From: an uncultured Oscillospiraceae bacterium
GTDB taxonomy: Bacteria; Bacillota; Clostridia; Oscillospirales; Oscillospiraceae
Assembly: GCA_900764755.1 (NCBI GenBank)
Contig: CAAFPE010000046.1
Location: 80,872 to 144,871, forward strand
Reading direction: 5' to 3'
Length of the DNA stretch: 64,000 bases
The notes beneath the pieces are model-generated. The model was given only the letters and a program-made list of their open reading frames with translations, was not told the origin of the DNA and did no database searches. The translations under genes and the position numbers were made by a program. Position 1 is the stretch's first letter; the number at the start of each line of letters is the position of its first letter. Of the stretch, positions 34,432 through 43,215 are shown piece by piece.

Positions 34432-35172
34432 ATGACGGGGTTTCTGTCCCGGCTGAGCCGGAACCGAAAGCAAAGGGCACATATCTGGTCGGCGGTGGTG
34501 GTGGCTGCGGGGACGGCCTCCCGCATGGAGGGGATCGATAAGATCCTGACCACGCTGGGGGATCTCCCGGTCCTGGTACATACCCTGCGGGTCTTTGAGG
34601 CGTGTCCGGACATCGCCGAGGTGGTGGTGGTCACCCGGGAGGACCTGCTGGTGGAGGTCAGCCGCCTGTGCCGGGAGTTTGCCCTGGAGAAGGTCTCCAA
34701 GGTGATCGTGGGCGGCAGGGAGCGGATCTACTCCGTCCAGGCAGGCCTGGCGGAGGTGCGGCAGGACGCGGAGCTCATCGCCATCCACGACGGGGCCAGG
34801 CCTCTGCTGCCTCTGGAGGTGCTGAAGGAGGTGCTGGATCGTGGAGCGGCCACCGGAGCGGCGGCCCCGGCCATCCCGGTGACCGATACGGTCAAGCGGG
34901 CGGAGGGGGGCGTGGCCCAGGAGACGCTGGACCGCTCCACCCTGTTCGCTGTCCAGACCCCCCAGGTGTTTCAGGCGGATCTGATCCGGGCGGCTATCCA
35001 CCGGGCGGTGGAGGAGGGAGCGGTGCTCACCGATGACTGCGCCGCAGTGGAGCGGCTGGGCATGAAGGTCTCCCTCACCCGGGGGAGCCGGGAGAATCTC
35101 AAGCTGACCACTCCCTTTGACCTGGTGGTGGGGGAGGCCATTCTGGACGCCAGAGAGAGGGGAGAACTGTGA
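34432..35172 (+). CDS. ispD: 2-C-methyl-D-erythritol 4-phosphate cytidylyltransferase
   Basis: The protein is 246 residues from the ATG at 34432 (AGGAGGGG upstream). After about 18 extra residues the nucleotide-binding VVVAAGTASRMEG loop appears. IHDGARPLL and the C-terminal VTDDCAAVERLG and LKLTTPFDL motifs follow. It adds CMP to MEP in isoprenoid synthesis. A more upstream in-frame start would add an unlikely basic stretch. It overlaps ispF by 1 base. Confidence 0.94.
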   Translation: MTGFLSRLSRNRKQRAHIWSAVVVAAGTASRMEGIDKILTTLGDLPVLVHTLRVFEACPDIAEVVVVTREDLLVEVSRLCREFALEKVSKVIVGGRERIYSVQAGLAEVRQDAELIAIHDGARPLLPLEVLKEVLDRGAATGAAAPAIPVTDTVKRAEGGVAQETLDRSTLFAVQTPQVFQADLIRAAIHRAVEEGAVLTDDCAAVERLGMKVSLTRGSRENLKLTTPFDLVVGEAILDARERGEL

Positions 35173-35645
35173 TGCGCATTGGACATGGCTATGACGCACA
35201 CCGGCTGGTGGAGGGCCGGAGGCTGATCCTGGGCGGGGTGGAGGTGCCCCACGTTCTGGGGCTGCTGGGTCACTCCGACGCAGATGTGCTTACCCATGCG
35301 GTGATGGACGCCCTGCTGGGGGCGGCCGGGCTGGGGGACATTGGGCGGCATTTCCCAGATACAGACCCGGCCTATGCCGGGGCAGACAGCCTGAAGCTGC
35401 TGGACCATGTGGTGGAGCTGCTGGAGGCACAGGGTTGGCAGGTGGGCAATGTGGACGCCACCATACTGGCCCAGAGGCCCAAGCTGGCCCCGTATCTGGA
35501 GCGGATGCAGGAAAACCTGTCGGTTCGGATGAAGGTGGAACTGGGGCAGGTGAACGTGAAGGCCACCACCGAGGAGAAGCTGGGCTTCACTGGGGCGGAG
35601 GAGGGGATCGCCGCCCATGCGGTGTGCCTGCTGGAGCGGGTGTGA
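35172..35645 (+). CDS. ispF: 2-C-methyl-D-erythritol 2,4-cyclodiphosphate synthase
   Basis: The protein is 157 residues from the ATG at 35172; a GTG one codon earlier is possible. Zinc ligands lie in RIGHGYDAHR (Asp and His) and LLGHSDADVLTHAVMDALLG. ATTEEKLGFTG near residue 132 binds the nucleotide. It makes the cyclic diphosphate of the MEP pathway. With ispD and the ispH fusion, three MEP enzymes lie within 4 kb. Confidence 0.96.
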   Translation: MRIGHGYDAHRLVEGRRLILGGVEVPHVLGLLGHSDADVLTHAVMDALLGAAGLGDIGRHFPDTDPAYAGADSLKLLDHVVELLEAQGWQVGNVDATILAQRPKLAPYLERMQENLSVRMKVELGQVNVKATTEEKLGFTGAEEGIAAHAVCLLERV

Positions 35646-35722
35646 CCGGCTGGAGCAGGGCAACATACACTGACTCAGGGGGAGAATTCTGCTGAGCGCC
35701 CCCTTGAGAAAGGAACTATGCC

Positions 35723-35977
35723 ATGCTCTATTATCTGATCGTGTGCCGCTCCCTGACCTATGCCCAGCGCACCGCCGCAGCGCTGGAGCGGGCGGGGATC
35801 ACGGCTCATATCCTGCGCTCCCCCAAGAGCATTGCGGGGGAGGGGTGCAGTCACTCTGTGAAACTGTCCCAGCGCCGCCTGGCTGACGCCCTGCGGGTGC
35901 TCCACCGGGTGGGGCTGGAGCCCAGGCGGATCTTTATTACCGCCGGGGACGGGAGCTATCGGGAGGTGGAGCTGTGA
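35723..35977 (+). CDS. DUF3343 protein
   Basis: The protein is 84 residues: a small alpha/beta fold with LIVCRSLTYAQRTAAALERAG at the start (given in part) and GCSHSVKLSQ in the middle. DUF3343 proteins commonly accompany selenium-related desulfurases, SelD or YedF in Clostridia and are thought to help with sulfur or selenium transfer; one conserved Cys (in EGCSHSV) could carry it. The start of the next gene overlaps the stop (GTGA), so the pair is coupled. A small CTCAGGGGG/CCCCC-TTGAG stem-loop precedes it. Confidence 0.85.
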   Translation: MLYYLIVCRSLTYAQRTAAALERAGITAHILRSPKSIAGEGCSHSVKLSQRRLADALRVLHRVGLEPRRIFITAGDGSYREVEL

Positions 35978-37110
35978 TCTACCTGGACAGCGCCGCCACC
36001 ACCTTGCAGAAGCCGCCGGAGGTGGCCCGGGCCAGCGCCTGGGCCATTGGCCATCTGGCCAGCCCCGGCCGGGGGGGACACCGGCCCGCCATGGCAGCGG
36101 CGGACACCGCCTTTGCCTGCCGGGAGGAGGCTGCCGCCCTCTTTGATGTGCCGGAGCCGGAGCAGGTGGTCTTTACCTTCAATGCTACCCACGGGCTGAA
36201 TCTGGCCATCAAATCTCTGGTCCGGCCGGGGGATACCGTGGTGATCTCCGGCTATGAGCACAATGCGGTCACCCGGCCTCTCCGGGCCATCCCGGGGGTG
36301 ACGGTGCGGGTGGCGGACAGCCCCCTGTTTGATCGGACGGCCGCTCTGGAAGCCTTCCGCCGGGCGCTGACCCCGGAGGTACGGGCGGTGGTATGCACCC
36401 ATGTTTCCAATGTGTTCGGCTTTGTCCTGCCCATCGAGGACATTGCCGCCCTGTGCCGGAGCCGGGGGGTCCCCCTGATCGTGGACGCCTCCCAGTCTGC
36501 TGGCTGCCTGCCCATCTCCCTGCGGCAGCTGGGGGCCGCCTTCATCGCCATGCCGGGGCACAAGGGGCTGTACGGCCCCCAGGGCACCGGCCTGCTGCTG
36601 TGCGGCGGGGCGGCAGAGCCGCTTCTGGAGGGCGGAACGGGGAGCGTATCCCTGCGCCAGGAGATGCCGGACTTTCTGCCCGACCGGCTGGAGGCCGGGA
36701 CCCACAACATCGCCGGGATCGCCGGCCTGCTGGAGGGCCTGCGCTTCCTCCGCCGGCGGGAGCAGGCCGGGCTGGCCTCCCGGGAGGAGGCGCTGGTCCG
36801 CCGACTGGGGGAGGGGCTGTCCCGCCTGCCGGGGGTGGAGGTCTATCTGGCCCCGCGGGGATCCGGCGCCCAGTCGGGCGTCCTGTCCTTCCGGGTGCGG
36901 GGACGGGACTGCGAGGAGCTGGGAGAGGCTCTGGGCCGACGGGGGGTTGCCCTGCGGGCAGGTCTCCACTGCGCCCCACTGGCCCACCGGACGGCGGGAA
37001 CGCTGGAGTCCGGGACTCTGCGGGCCAGTGTCTCCGCCTTTACCATCCCGGAGGAGATCAGCCGTGTACTGGTCATCACAGAGGAGTTGCTGAGAGAAGA
37101 AGCCGTGTGA
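35974..37110 (+). CDS. Cysteine desulfurase-family aminotransferase (class V, EF2568-like)
   Basis: The protein is 378 residues from a GTG overlapping the DUF3343 stop. MIYLDSAATTLQKP at the start, the FNATHGLNLAIK region and the PLP lysine in MPGHKGLYGPQGTG (near residue 195) are visible. A late Cys in GLHCAPLAHRT (near 330) is the likely persulfide carrier. The subgroup is often linked to selenium donation. Here no selD or yedF is seen nearby, so the role is inferred. A terminator follows. Confidence 0.9.
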   Translation: MIYLDSAATTLQKPPEVARASAWAIGHLASPGRGGHRPAMAAADTAFACREEAAALFDVPEPEQVVFTFNATHGLNLAIKSLVRPGDTVVISGYEHNAVTRPLRAIPGVTVRVADSPLFDRTAALEAFRRALTPEVRAVVCTHVSNVFGFVLPIEDIAALCRSRGVPLIVDASQSAGCLPISLRQLGAAFIAMPGHKGLYGPQGTGLLLCGGAAEPLLEGGTGSVSLRQEMPDFLPDRLEAGTHNIAGIAGLLEGLRFLRRREQAGLASREEALVRRLGEGLSRLPGVEVYLAPRGSGAQSGVLSFRVRGRDCEELGEALGRRGVALRAGLHCAPLAHRTAGTLESGTLRASVSAFTIPEEISRVLVITEELLREEAV

Positions 37111-37126
37111 AGCGGAGGACTGTCAG

Positions 37127-37168
37127 GCCAGCCGGGGGCGCCCAGAGGGGACCGGCTGGCTGTTTTTT
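37127..37168 (+). terminator. Terminator after the desulfurase gene
   Basis: Arms GCCAGCCGG and CCGGCTGGC (37127-37135, 37152-37160) are followed by TGTTTTTT. Confidence 0.88.
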
Positions 37169-37267
37169 CTGTCCAGGTGGAGGGAGGAACAGGCCGGCGC
37201 TATCATTCTTGCCAGAAGAACAGACGGAATGTTTATGAAATTTTCACAGTTCGTCCGGGAAATCATG

Positions 37268-37296
37268 TTGCCATCAGGGGCGGAATATCGTATAAT
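37268..37296 (+). promoter_or_regulatory. Sigma-A promoter of cdaA-cdaR
   Basis: TTGCCA (37268-37273) and TATAAT (37291-37296) are 17 bases apart, 69 bases before the cdaA start. Confidence 0.78.
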
Positions 37297-37364
37297 ATTT
37301 AAAATAAGGTGGGCTGTGGGCGGTGGAGCCTCCGGTCAAGTGAGACAGGAAGGAAGGGATCCAG

Positions 37365-38252
37365 GTGTTGGAGACGGTTTTGAATTTTTTCCAGGAAGAG
37401 ATCCCGTTTATGGCCACCATCCGGGTCTCAGATCTCATCGACATCGCCATTCTGGCGTTTTTGATCTATCACATCTTTTGGTTCATGCGAAAGACCAGCT
37501 CCGGACGGGTGCTGAAGGGGATCATGGTGCTGATCCTGACCATGGGACTGGCCTCCGCTATTCAGCTGACCGCCACCAGCTGGCTGCTGAACCGGGTGGT
37601 GGAATGGGGCATCCTGGTGCTGGTCATCCTGTTCCAGCCGGAGATCCGCCGGGCCCTGGAGCGGATGGGCAGCGGGAAGCTGACCAGTGTGTTCAGCAGC
37701 CAGCGGCCCGCCTCGCCCCACGATCTGGAGAGCGCTATCCGCCAGACGGTGGAGGCCTATACCGACCTGTCCCGGGACAAGGTGGGCGCCCTGATGGTGT
37801 TCGAGCGGGGGGACCTGCTGGACGATGTGATCAAGACGGGGACGCCGCTGGACTGCTCGGTGACCGGCGAACTGCTGAAAAACCTGTTTTGGAACAAAGC
37901 CCCCCTCCATGACGGCGCGGTGATCGTGCGGGAGGGCCGGATCGTGGGGGCGGGCTGTATGCTGCCCCTGTCAAGCAATGTAAACCTGAGCCGGGATCTG
38001 GGGATGCGCCACCGGGCGGGTATTGGGATGAGCGAGCACTCCGATGCGGTGGTGGTCATCGTCTCAGAGGAGACGGGGTCCATCTCCGCCGCCACCGGCG
38101 GGATGCTCAAGCGGCACCTGGCCCCGGAGACTCTGGAGCGCCTGCTGCGCAACGAGCTGCTGTCGGAGCAGGAGGATGTGGACCGGGGAAGCCCCCTGTC
38201 CGGCCTGCTGTCCGGGCTGCTGCCCCGGAGGAAGGAGGGTGAGGACCGATGA
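37365..38252 (+). CDS. cdaA: Diadenylate cyclase CdaA
   Basis: The protein is 295 residues. Three membrane helices (about 12-95) lead to a DisA_N cyclase domain with LHDGAVIV (near 183) and RHRAGIGMSE (near 215), the two substrate-binding motifs. It joins two ATP into c-di-AMP, which controls potassium and cell-wall homeostasis. The start GTG at 37365 has AGGAAGGG upstream; the TTG of the next codon is an alternative. The cdaR ATG overlaps its end by 4 bases. Confidence 0.95.
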   Translation: MLETVLNFFQEEIPFMATIRVSDLIDIAILAFLIYHIFWFMRKTSSGRVLKGIMVLILTMGLASAIQLTATSWLLNRVVEWGILVLVILFQPEIRRALERMGSGKLTSVFSSQRPASPHDLESAIRQTVEAYTDLSRDKVGALMVFERGDLLDDVIKTGTPLDCSVTGELLKNLFWNKAPLHDGAVIVREGRIVGAGCMLPLSSNVNLSRDLGMRHRAGIGMSEHSDAVVVIVSEETGSISAATGGMLKRHLAPETLERLLRNELLSEQEDVDRGSPLSGLLSGLLPRRKEGEDR

Positions 38253-39478
38253 TGGAGCGTCTGCGGGAGAACCGCTGGGTCTATATCCTCATTTCCGTGC
38301 TGCTGGCGGTGGTGTTCTGGCTGTATATCCGGGACACGGAGGACCCCACCATGAGCCGGCCTATCTACAATGTGCCGATCCAGATCGCCAACGAGCGGGT
38401 GCTGGAGGAGCGGGGGCTGACGGTTTCAGGCCTGTCCCAGAATAGCCTGACCGTGGAGGTCACCGGCCCGGTGAGCGTGCTGAACAATCTGACCCGGAGC
38501 AACATCACCGCGTCAGTGGACGTGTCCTCTATCACAGAGACGGGGGCGCATGAGGTGAACTGCCGCCTGATCCTGCCCAACAATGTGGATACCACCGGGG
38601 CCTTCTTCCCGGAGCAGTCCAATCCAGTGACCGTGACAGTGGACACCCTGGTGACGGAGACCATGAACGTGGAGGTCCGTCTGGAGGGCAGCGTGGCCGA
38701 CGGCTATCAGGCGGGCACACCGGTGGCTGATCCGGAGACTGTGGAGCTCCGGGGCTCTGCGGAGCAGGTGAGCCGTGTAAAGCGGGTGGCAGCCATTCTG
38801 GAGGCTGACGATCTGGATCAGTCCTTTGCCGGGAAGCTGCCTTTGAAGCTGTTGGACGAGGACGGAGAGGTCCTCACAGACAGCAGCGTGAAGCTCAGTG
38901 AGGACTCCGCCTATGTGACCATGACAGTGGGCGTGGTCAAGCGGGTGAAGCTGACGGTCAACCTGCTGCCTGGCGGCGGCGCCACAGGAGAGCAGGCCAA
39001 GTGTGACATCTCGCCCAGTACCATCACGGTGGTGGGCTCCGAGGAGGAGCTGGAGGGCCTGACGGAGATCTCTCTGGGCAGCATCGACCTGTCCCAGGTG
39101 GTGGATACCGCCACCATCTCCAAGCCAATCGTTCTGTCCCCGACTCTGGAGAATGCCGACGGCGTGACCGAGGCCCAGGTGACGGTGGTGGTAGAGGGCC
39201 TGTCCACCAAGACCGTTACAGTGACCAACATCGAGACGGTGAACCAGCCGGACAACTATCAGGTAGACGTGGTGACCCAGGAGCGTGTGGTGGTCATCCG
39301 GGGCAGCGAGAGTGTATTGGAGTCCCTGGACGCCAGCCAGATCCGCATCGTGGCCGACCTGTCGGACGTGACGGCTACCGGGACCTATCCGGTGGCAGCG
39401 ACGGTATATCTCAACGCCAGCGACGAGGTGGGACCGGTGGGCACCTATACCATCAATGTGAACGTCAGGAAGCGCTGA
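38249..39478 (+). CDS. cdaR: CdaA regulator with YbbR repeats
   Basis: The protein is 409 residues: an N-terminal membrane helix (WVYILISVLLAVVFWLYI) and four YbbR-type beta domains outside the membrane, each with the LTVEVTG- or VTVVVEGL-type strands. CdaR binds and regulates CdaA. In B. subtilis glmM follows; here it does not, and an RseC-like gene is next. Confidence 0.93.
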   Translation: MMERLRENRWVYILISVLLAVVFWLYIRDTEDPTMSRPIYNVPIQIANERVLEERGLTVSGLSQNSLTVEVTGPVSVLNNLTRSNITASVDVSSITETGAHEVNCRLILPNNVDTTGAFFPEQSNPVTVTVDTLVTETMNVEVRLEGSVADGYQAGTPVADPETVELRGSAEQVSRVKRVAAILEADDLDQSFAGKLPLKLLDEDGEVLTDSSVKLSEDSAYVTMTVGVVKRVKLTVNLLPGGGATGEQAKCDISPSTITVVGSEEELEGLTEISLGSIDLSQVVDTATISKPIVLSPTLENADGVTEAQVTVVVEGLSTKTVTVTNIETVNQPDNYQVDVVTQERVVVIRGSESVLESLDASQIRIVADLSDVTATGTYPVAATVYLNASDEVGPVGTYTINVNVRKR

Positions 39479-39522
39479 CCGGTGGGAACTGACGGAAAGA
39501 AAAACCTTCGGAGGCGAGACCC

Positions 39523-39951
39523 TTGAACCAATATGCACTGGTGAAAAAGCGTTTGAAAGAGGATGTGGTCCAGATCTCCCTGCTGCGGCAGACGGAGTGC
39601 GGACTGAAGGAGAGCTGCGGCGGCAACTGTGCCGGCTGCGTCCAGCAGCCTCAGGGGGAGCTGCTGGCCACGGCCAGCGACCCCATTGGGGTCCAGCCCG
39701 GGGAGCGGGTGGAGGTGGAGTCTGCCACCGGACACTCCATCGGCCTGTCCCTGGTAGTGTTCGCCCTGCCCTGTGTGTTCCTGGCCCTGGGCTATCTGGT
39801 GGGTCAGGCCCTGGGCCTGGGGGAGGGGGCCTCGGTGGGAACGGCCGCTGTGGGCCTTCTGGTGGGGTTTCTCCCGGCGGTGCTGCTCAACCGGTGGATC
39901 ACCCGGCGGGCGGACCCGGAGTTTGTGGTCGCCAGACGGGTGACACTCTGA
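39523..39951 (+). CDS. RseC/MucC-family membrane protein
   Basis: The protein is 142 residues starting at TTG 39523 (GGAGG 8 bases upstream). The N-terminal domain carries clustered Cys (C27, C33, C37, C40 in ECGLKESCGGNCAGC), typical of RseC/MucC proteins linked to electron transfer (Rnf/SoxR reduction). Two membrane helices follow (about 70-93 and 100-120). No rnf genes lie nearby, so the partner is unknown. Confidence 0.85.
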   Translation: MNQYALVKKRLKEDVVQISLLRQTECGLKESCGGNCAGCVQQPQGELLATASDPIGVQPGERVEVESATGHSIGLSLVVFALPCVFLALGYLVGQALGLGEGASVGTAAVGLLVGFLPAVLLNRWITRRADPEFVVARRVTL

Positions 39952-39961
39952 CCGGAGGACT

Positions 39962-40834
39962 ATGTTCGGGTATGTGCGCCCCCTGCGGGACGAACTGAAA
40001 TGCAGGGACTTTGACCTGTACCAGGCGGTCTACTGCGGGCTGTGCGCCGCTATGCGGCGGCGGTACGGCTGGCTGGCCCCCATGTTCCTGAATTACGACT
40101 TTACCTTTCTGGCCCTGCTGCTGGCCCCGCCGGAGGAGGCGTTTTCTCCCTGCCGGGGCCGGTGCCACGCCAACCCACTGCGGAAAAAGACCATGTACCA
40201 GCCCACGCCCGCCCTGGATACGTCGGCGGACGAGAGCGTGGTGCTCACCTGGTGGCAGCTGCGGGACCGGGCCCGGGACGACCGGGGCTGGAAGGGCTGG
40301 ACGGCCCGGCTGCTGGCCCGGCTGCTCCGGCCCTCCTACCGCCGCGCGGCATCCCGCTGGCCGGACTTTGACCGGAAGGTGGAGGAACAGCTCAGGCTGC
40401 TGGATGAACTGGAGGCGGAGGGGTGTCCCTCCCTGGACCGGGCGGCGGACACCTTCGCGGAGCTGCTCCGGGCGGCCGCTCCCTCCAGCGGGGAGGAGAG
40501 CCGGGACCGGGCCATGGAGCAGCTGCTCTATCACCTGGGCCGGTGGATCTATCTGCTGGATGCCCAGGATGACCTGGAGGAGGACCGGGCAGCGGGGCGG
40601 TACAACCCCGTGGCCGCACGGTTCGGACCTGAGGGGGACCGGGAGGCCATGGCGCGCACCCTGGACCACTCCCGGAACCTGATGTACTCCGCGGCCCAGC
40701 TGGCCGATTTCGGCTGCCGCTGGCCGCTGATCGAAAATATCCTGTACCTGGGGCTCCCGCTGGTACAGCGCGCCGTATTCGACGGGAGTTGGAAACAGAT
40801 CCAAAAACAAAAGATATGGAGAAGCAGCACATGA
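39962..40834 (+). CDS. DUF5685-family protein
   Basis: The protein is 290 residues. It begins MFGYVRPLRDELKCRDFDLY with CGLC soon after, the family hallmark. The body is helical and Arg/Leu-rich, with LLDAQDDLEEDRAAGRYNPV near residue 200 like a prenyl-synthase-type acidic helix. Function is not known. It overlaps the J-domain gene by 4 bases, a constant neighbour in Clostridia. Confidence 0.83.
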   Translation: MFGYVRPLRDELKCRDFDLYQAVYCGLCAAMRRRYGWLAPMFLNYDFTFLALLLAPPEEAFSPCRGRCHANPLRKKTMYQPTPALDTSADESVVLTWWQLRDRARDDRGWKGWTARLLARLLRPSYRRAASRWPDFDRKVEEQLRLLDELEAEGCPSLDRAADTFAELLRAAAPSSGEESRDRAMEQLLYHLGRWIYLLDAQDDLEEDRAAGRYNPVAARFGPEGDREAMARTLDHSRNLMYSAAQLADFGCRWPLIENILYLGLPLVQRAVFDGSWKQIQKQKIWRSST

Positions 40835-41436
40835 GAGATCCGTACAGCGTGTTGGGCGTCAGCCAGAATGCCAGCGATCAGGAGATCAAAAAGGCGTATC
40901 GGGAGCTGGCCCGCAAGTACCATCCCGACAACTATGTGAACAACCCCCTGGCCGACCTGGCTGAGGAGAAGATGAAGGAAGTCAACGAGGCATACGAGGC
41001 CATCCAGAAGCAGCGCAGCGGGGGCGGCGGCTATCAGCAGCAGTCCTCCGGCTACTACCAGGGCGGCTATCAGCAGCAACAGCAGCGGCAGTACGGCGGG
41101 GGGAACCCCACCTTCGCCCGGGTGCGGAACCTCATCAACATGGGGGATCTGAACGCAGCGGAGCGGCTGCTCCAGGAGGTGCCCCAGAAGAGCGGCGAGT
41201 GGTACTTCCTGATGGGCAGCGTGGCCTATCGCCGGGGCTGGCTGGACGAGGCCATGCAAAATTATAACCTGGCGGTGCAGCTGGAGCCGGGCAACCTGGA
41301 GTACCGCCAGGCTCTGGCGATGATGCAGCAGGGGGGGCAGGCCTACCGCCCCTACGGAGGCGGGGCAGTGGTGGACGGTATGGACTGCTGTACCACCATG
41401 TTGTGCATGAATTGTCTGTGCGGAGGCTGTAACTGA
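40831..41436 (+). CDS. J-domain protein
   Basis: The protein is 201 residues from the ATG at 40831 overlapping the previous stop; ATGs slightly upstream lie inside it. The J-domain (1-65) has the HPD motif in KYHPDNY. A Gly/Gln/Tyr-rich linker (about 72-95) leads to a TPR-like helical part. The C-terminus is a Cys cluster (DCCTTMLCMNCLCGGCN). It probably recruits a DnaK chaperone to a specific client, perhaps the DUF5685 protein. Confidence 0.88.
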   Translation: MRDPYSVLGVSQNASDQEIKKAYRELARKYHPDNYVNNPLADLAEEKMKEVNEAYEAIQKQRSGGGGYQQQSSGYYQGGYQQQQQRQYGGGNPTFARVRNLINMGDLNAAERLLQEVPQKSGEWYFLMGSVAYRRGWLDEAMQNYNLAVQLEPGNLEYRQALAMMQQGGQAYRPYGGGAVVDGMDCCTTMLCMNCLCGGCN

Positions 41437-41437
41437 C

Positions 41438-41959
41438 ATGGCCGGGCGCTTTTCCTCAAAGGCCGGCCGGACGGCCCTTGGGGGCGTTCTGGCGGCCGGG
41501 AGCCTGGCGGTGCTGTGGCTGGCCTGCATCTCCCCCACCGGACGGCTGGGGGTGACGGCGGCAGCGGGGCTGTTCCCCATTGGTGCGGTCCTGCTGACCG
41601 GACGGGGTGCGGGGTTCCTCTGCTGGGCGGCGGCCTCTGTGCTGGGGCTGCTGATCCTGCCGGATAAGGGCGTGGCCCTGATGTATCTGTGCTTTATGGG
41701 GCTGTACCCGGTGGTCAAGAGCCGCTTGGAGCAGTGTGCCAGCCGCCCACTGGAGTGGGTGGGGAAGCTGGCCTGCTTCAATGCGGCCCTCACCCTGCTG
41801 TGGGTGGTGTTCCGGGGGCTCTTCCTGCCGGCCCTGCCGGAGTGGCTGGCCGGGAAGGTGTGGCTGCTCTACGGAGTGGGGAACCTGGTGTTCCTCATCT
41901 ATGACTGGGGCCTCTCCCGGCTGATCGGAATGATGACAGCCCGGCTGAAGCTGCGGTAA
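41438..41959 (+). CDS. Integral membrane protein of unknown function
   Basis: The protein is 173 residues, almost all hydrophobic, with about five to six membrane helices (starts near 15, 38, 60, 76, 112, 140) and short basic loops. It begins directly after the J-domain gene in the same operon. No motif was recognised. The 92-base gap after it holds an ACAGGC/GCCTGT inverted repeat. Confidence 0.75.
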   Translation: MAGRFSSKAGRTALGGVLAAGSLAVLWLACISPTGRLGVTAAAGLFPIGAVLLTGRGAGFLCWAAASVLGLLILPDKGVALMYLCFMGLYPVVKSRLEQCASRPLEWVGKLACFNAALTLLWVVFRGLFLPALPEWLAGKVWLLYGVGNLVFLIYDWGLSRLIGMMTARLKLR

Positions 41960-42051
41960 GCAAGGAAATACAGGGGCTGTCAAGTGAAAATACCTTTCAA
42001 AAAACAGGCGGCCTGTGAAATACAACGCTGGAAAAAAGGAAGTGACCCACT

Positions 42052-42933
42052 ATGGTCAAGAGCATGACCGGCTACGGCCGGGCGGAGGAGACGGTGAACG
42101 GGTGCACCATCACCGTGGAGCTGCGCTCGGTGAATAACCGCTATCTGGACTGCAACGTCCGCATCCCCCGGCTGTACCTCTTTGCGGAGGAGTCCATCAA
42201 AAGCCGGGTGCAGAACACCATTTCCCGGGGAAAGGTGGATGTGTTCGTCACCCTGGACAGTACTGGGGCGGAGGAGGTGCGGGTGTCCGTGAACCGGCCC
42301 CTGGCCCAGCAGTATGCCAATGCCCTGGGGGAGCTGGCACAGCTGTGCGGGCCAACTGCCTACCGCATCACACCGGAGATGCTCTCCCGCTTCCCAGAGG
42401 TCCTGATGGCGGAGAAGGCAGAGGAGGATGTGGAGGAGAAGGCTCAGGATATATGCCGGGTGCTGGACCTGGCCCTGGCTGACTTTGACCAGATGCGCAG
42501 CCGGGAGGGGCAGCGCCTGGAGGAGGACATCCTCTCCCGGGCCCGTACCATCGAGGAACTGGTGGGCCGGGTGGAGGAGCGTTCTCCCCAGACCGTATCT
42601 GAGTACCGGGCCAAGCTGGAGGCGCGGATGAACGAGGTGCTGGCCAACACCCAGCTGGATCCCGCCCGGATCCTGACAGAGGCGGCCATCTTTGCCGACA
42701 AGGTGGCGGTGGACGAGGAGACCGTCCGGCTCCGCAGCCACATCGGACAGCTGCGGACCATGCTGGACAAGGGCGGCGCTGTGGGGCGGAAGCTGGACTT
42801 CCTGATCCAGGAGTTCAACCGGGAGGCCAATACCATCGGCTCCAAGTGCAGCGACATCGACATTGCATGCCATGTGGTGGACATTAAGGCCGAGATCGAG
42901 AAGATCCGGGAACAGATCCAGAATATGGAGTAA
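42052..42933 (+). CDS. yicC: YicC-family endoribonuclease
   Basis: The protein is 293 residues with the N-terminal MVKSMTGYGRAEE and ELRSVNNRYLD (family signature). The C-terminal domain shows VGRKLDFLIQEFNREANTIGSK. YicC proteins are reported RNases or RNase-modulating factors acting on small RNAs. It leads the yicC-remA-gmk-rpoZ cluster as in B. subtilis. Confidence 0.95.
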   Translation: MVKSMTGYGRAEETVNGCTITVELRSVNNRYLDCNVRIPRLYLFAEESIKSRVQNTISRGKVDVFVTLDSTGAEEVRVSVNRPLAQQYANALGELAQLCGPTAYRITPEMLSRFPEVLMAEKAEEDVEEKAQDICRVLDLALADFDQMRSREGQRLEEDILSRARTIEELVGRVEERSPQTVSEYRAKLEARMNEVLANTQLDPARILTEAAIFADKVAVDEETVRLRSHIGQLRTMLDKGGAVGRKLDFLIQEFNREANTIGSKCSDIDIACHVVDIKAEIEKIREQIQNME

Positions 42934-42945
42934 GGGGGCGCCCGC

Positions 42946-43215
42946 GTGAAGCTGATCAACATTGGGTTTGGAAATATGGTTTCGGCGGGGCGGCTCATCG
43001 CCATCGTCAGCCCGGACTCCGCACCCATCAAGCGCATGGTCCAGGAGGCCCGGGACCGGGGTGTGCTCATTGATGCCACCTACGGCCGGCGGACCCGGGC
43101 GGTACTCATCATGGATAACGACCACCTGGTGCTCTCCGCCCTTCAGACGGAGACGGTGGCCAACCGTCTGGCCGGCGAGCGGGAGGGCGGCGACGGAGAG
43201 GAGGAACTGGAATGA
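42946..43215 (+). CDS. remA: RemA-family DNA-binding protein (DUF370)
   Basis: The protein is 89 residues from a GTG, with the typical MKLINIGFGNMVSAGRLIAI start and IDATYGRRTRAVLI. In B. subtilis RemA activates biofilm matrix and osmoprotection genes. It overlaps gmk by 4 bases. The tail is acidic. Confidence 0.94.
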   Translation: MKLINIGFGNMVSAGRLIAIVSPDSAPIKRMVQEARDRGVLIDATYGRRTRAVLIMDNDHLVLSALQTETVANRLAGEREGGDGEEELE

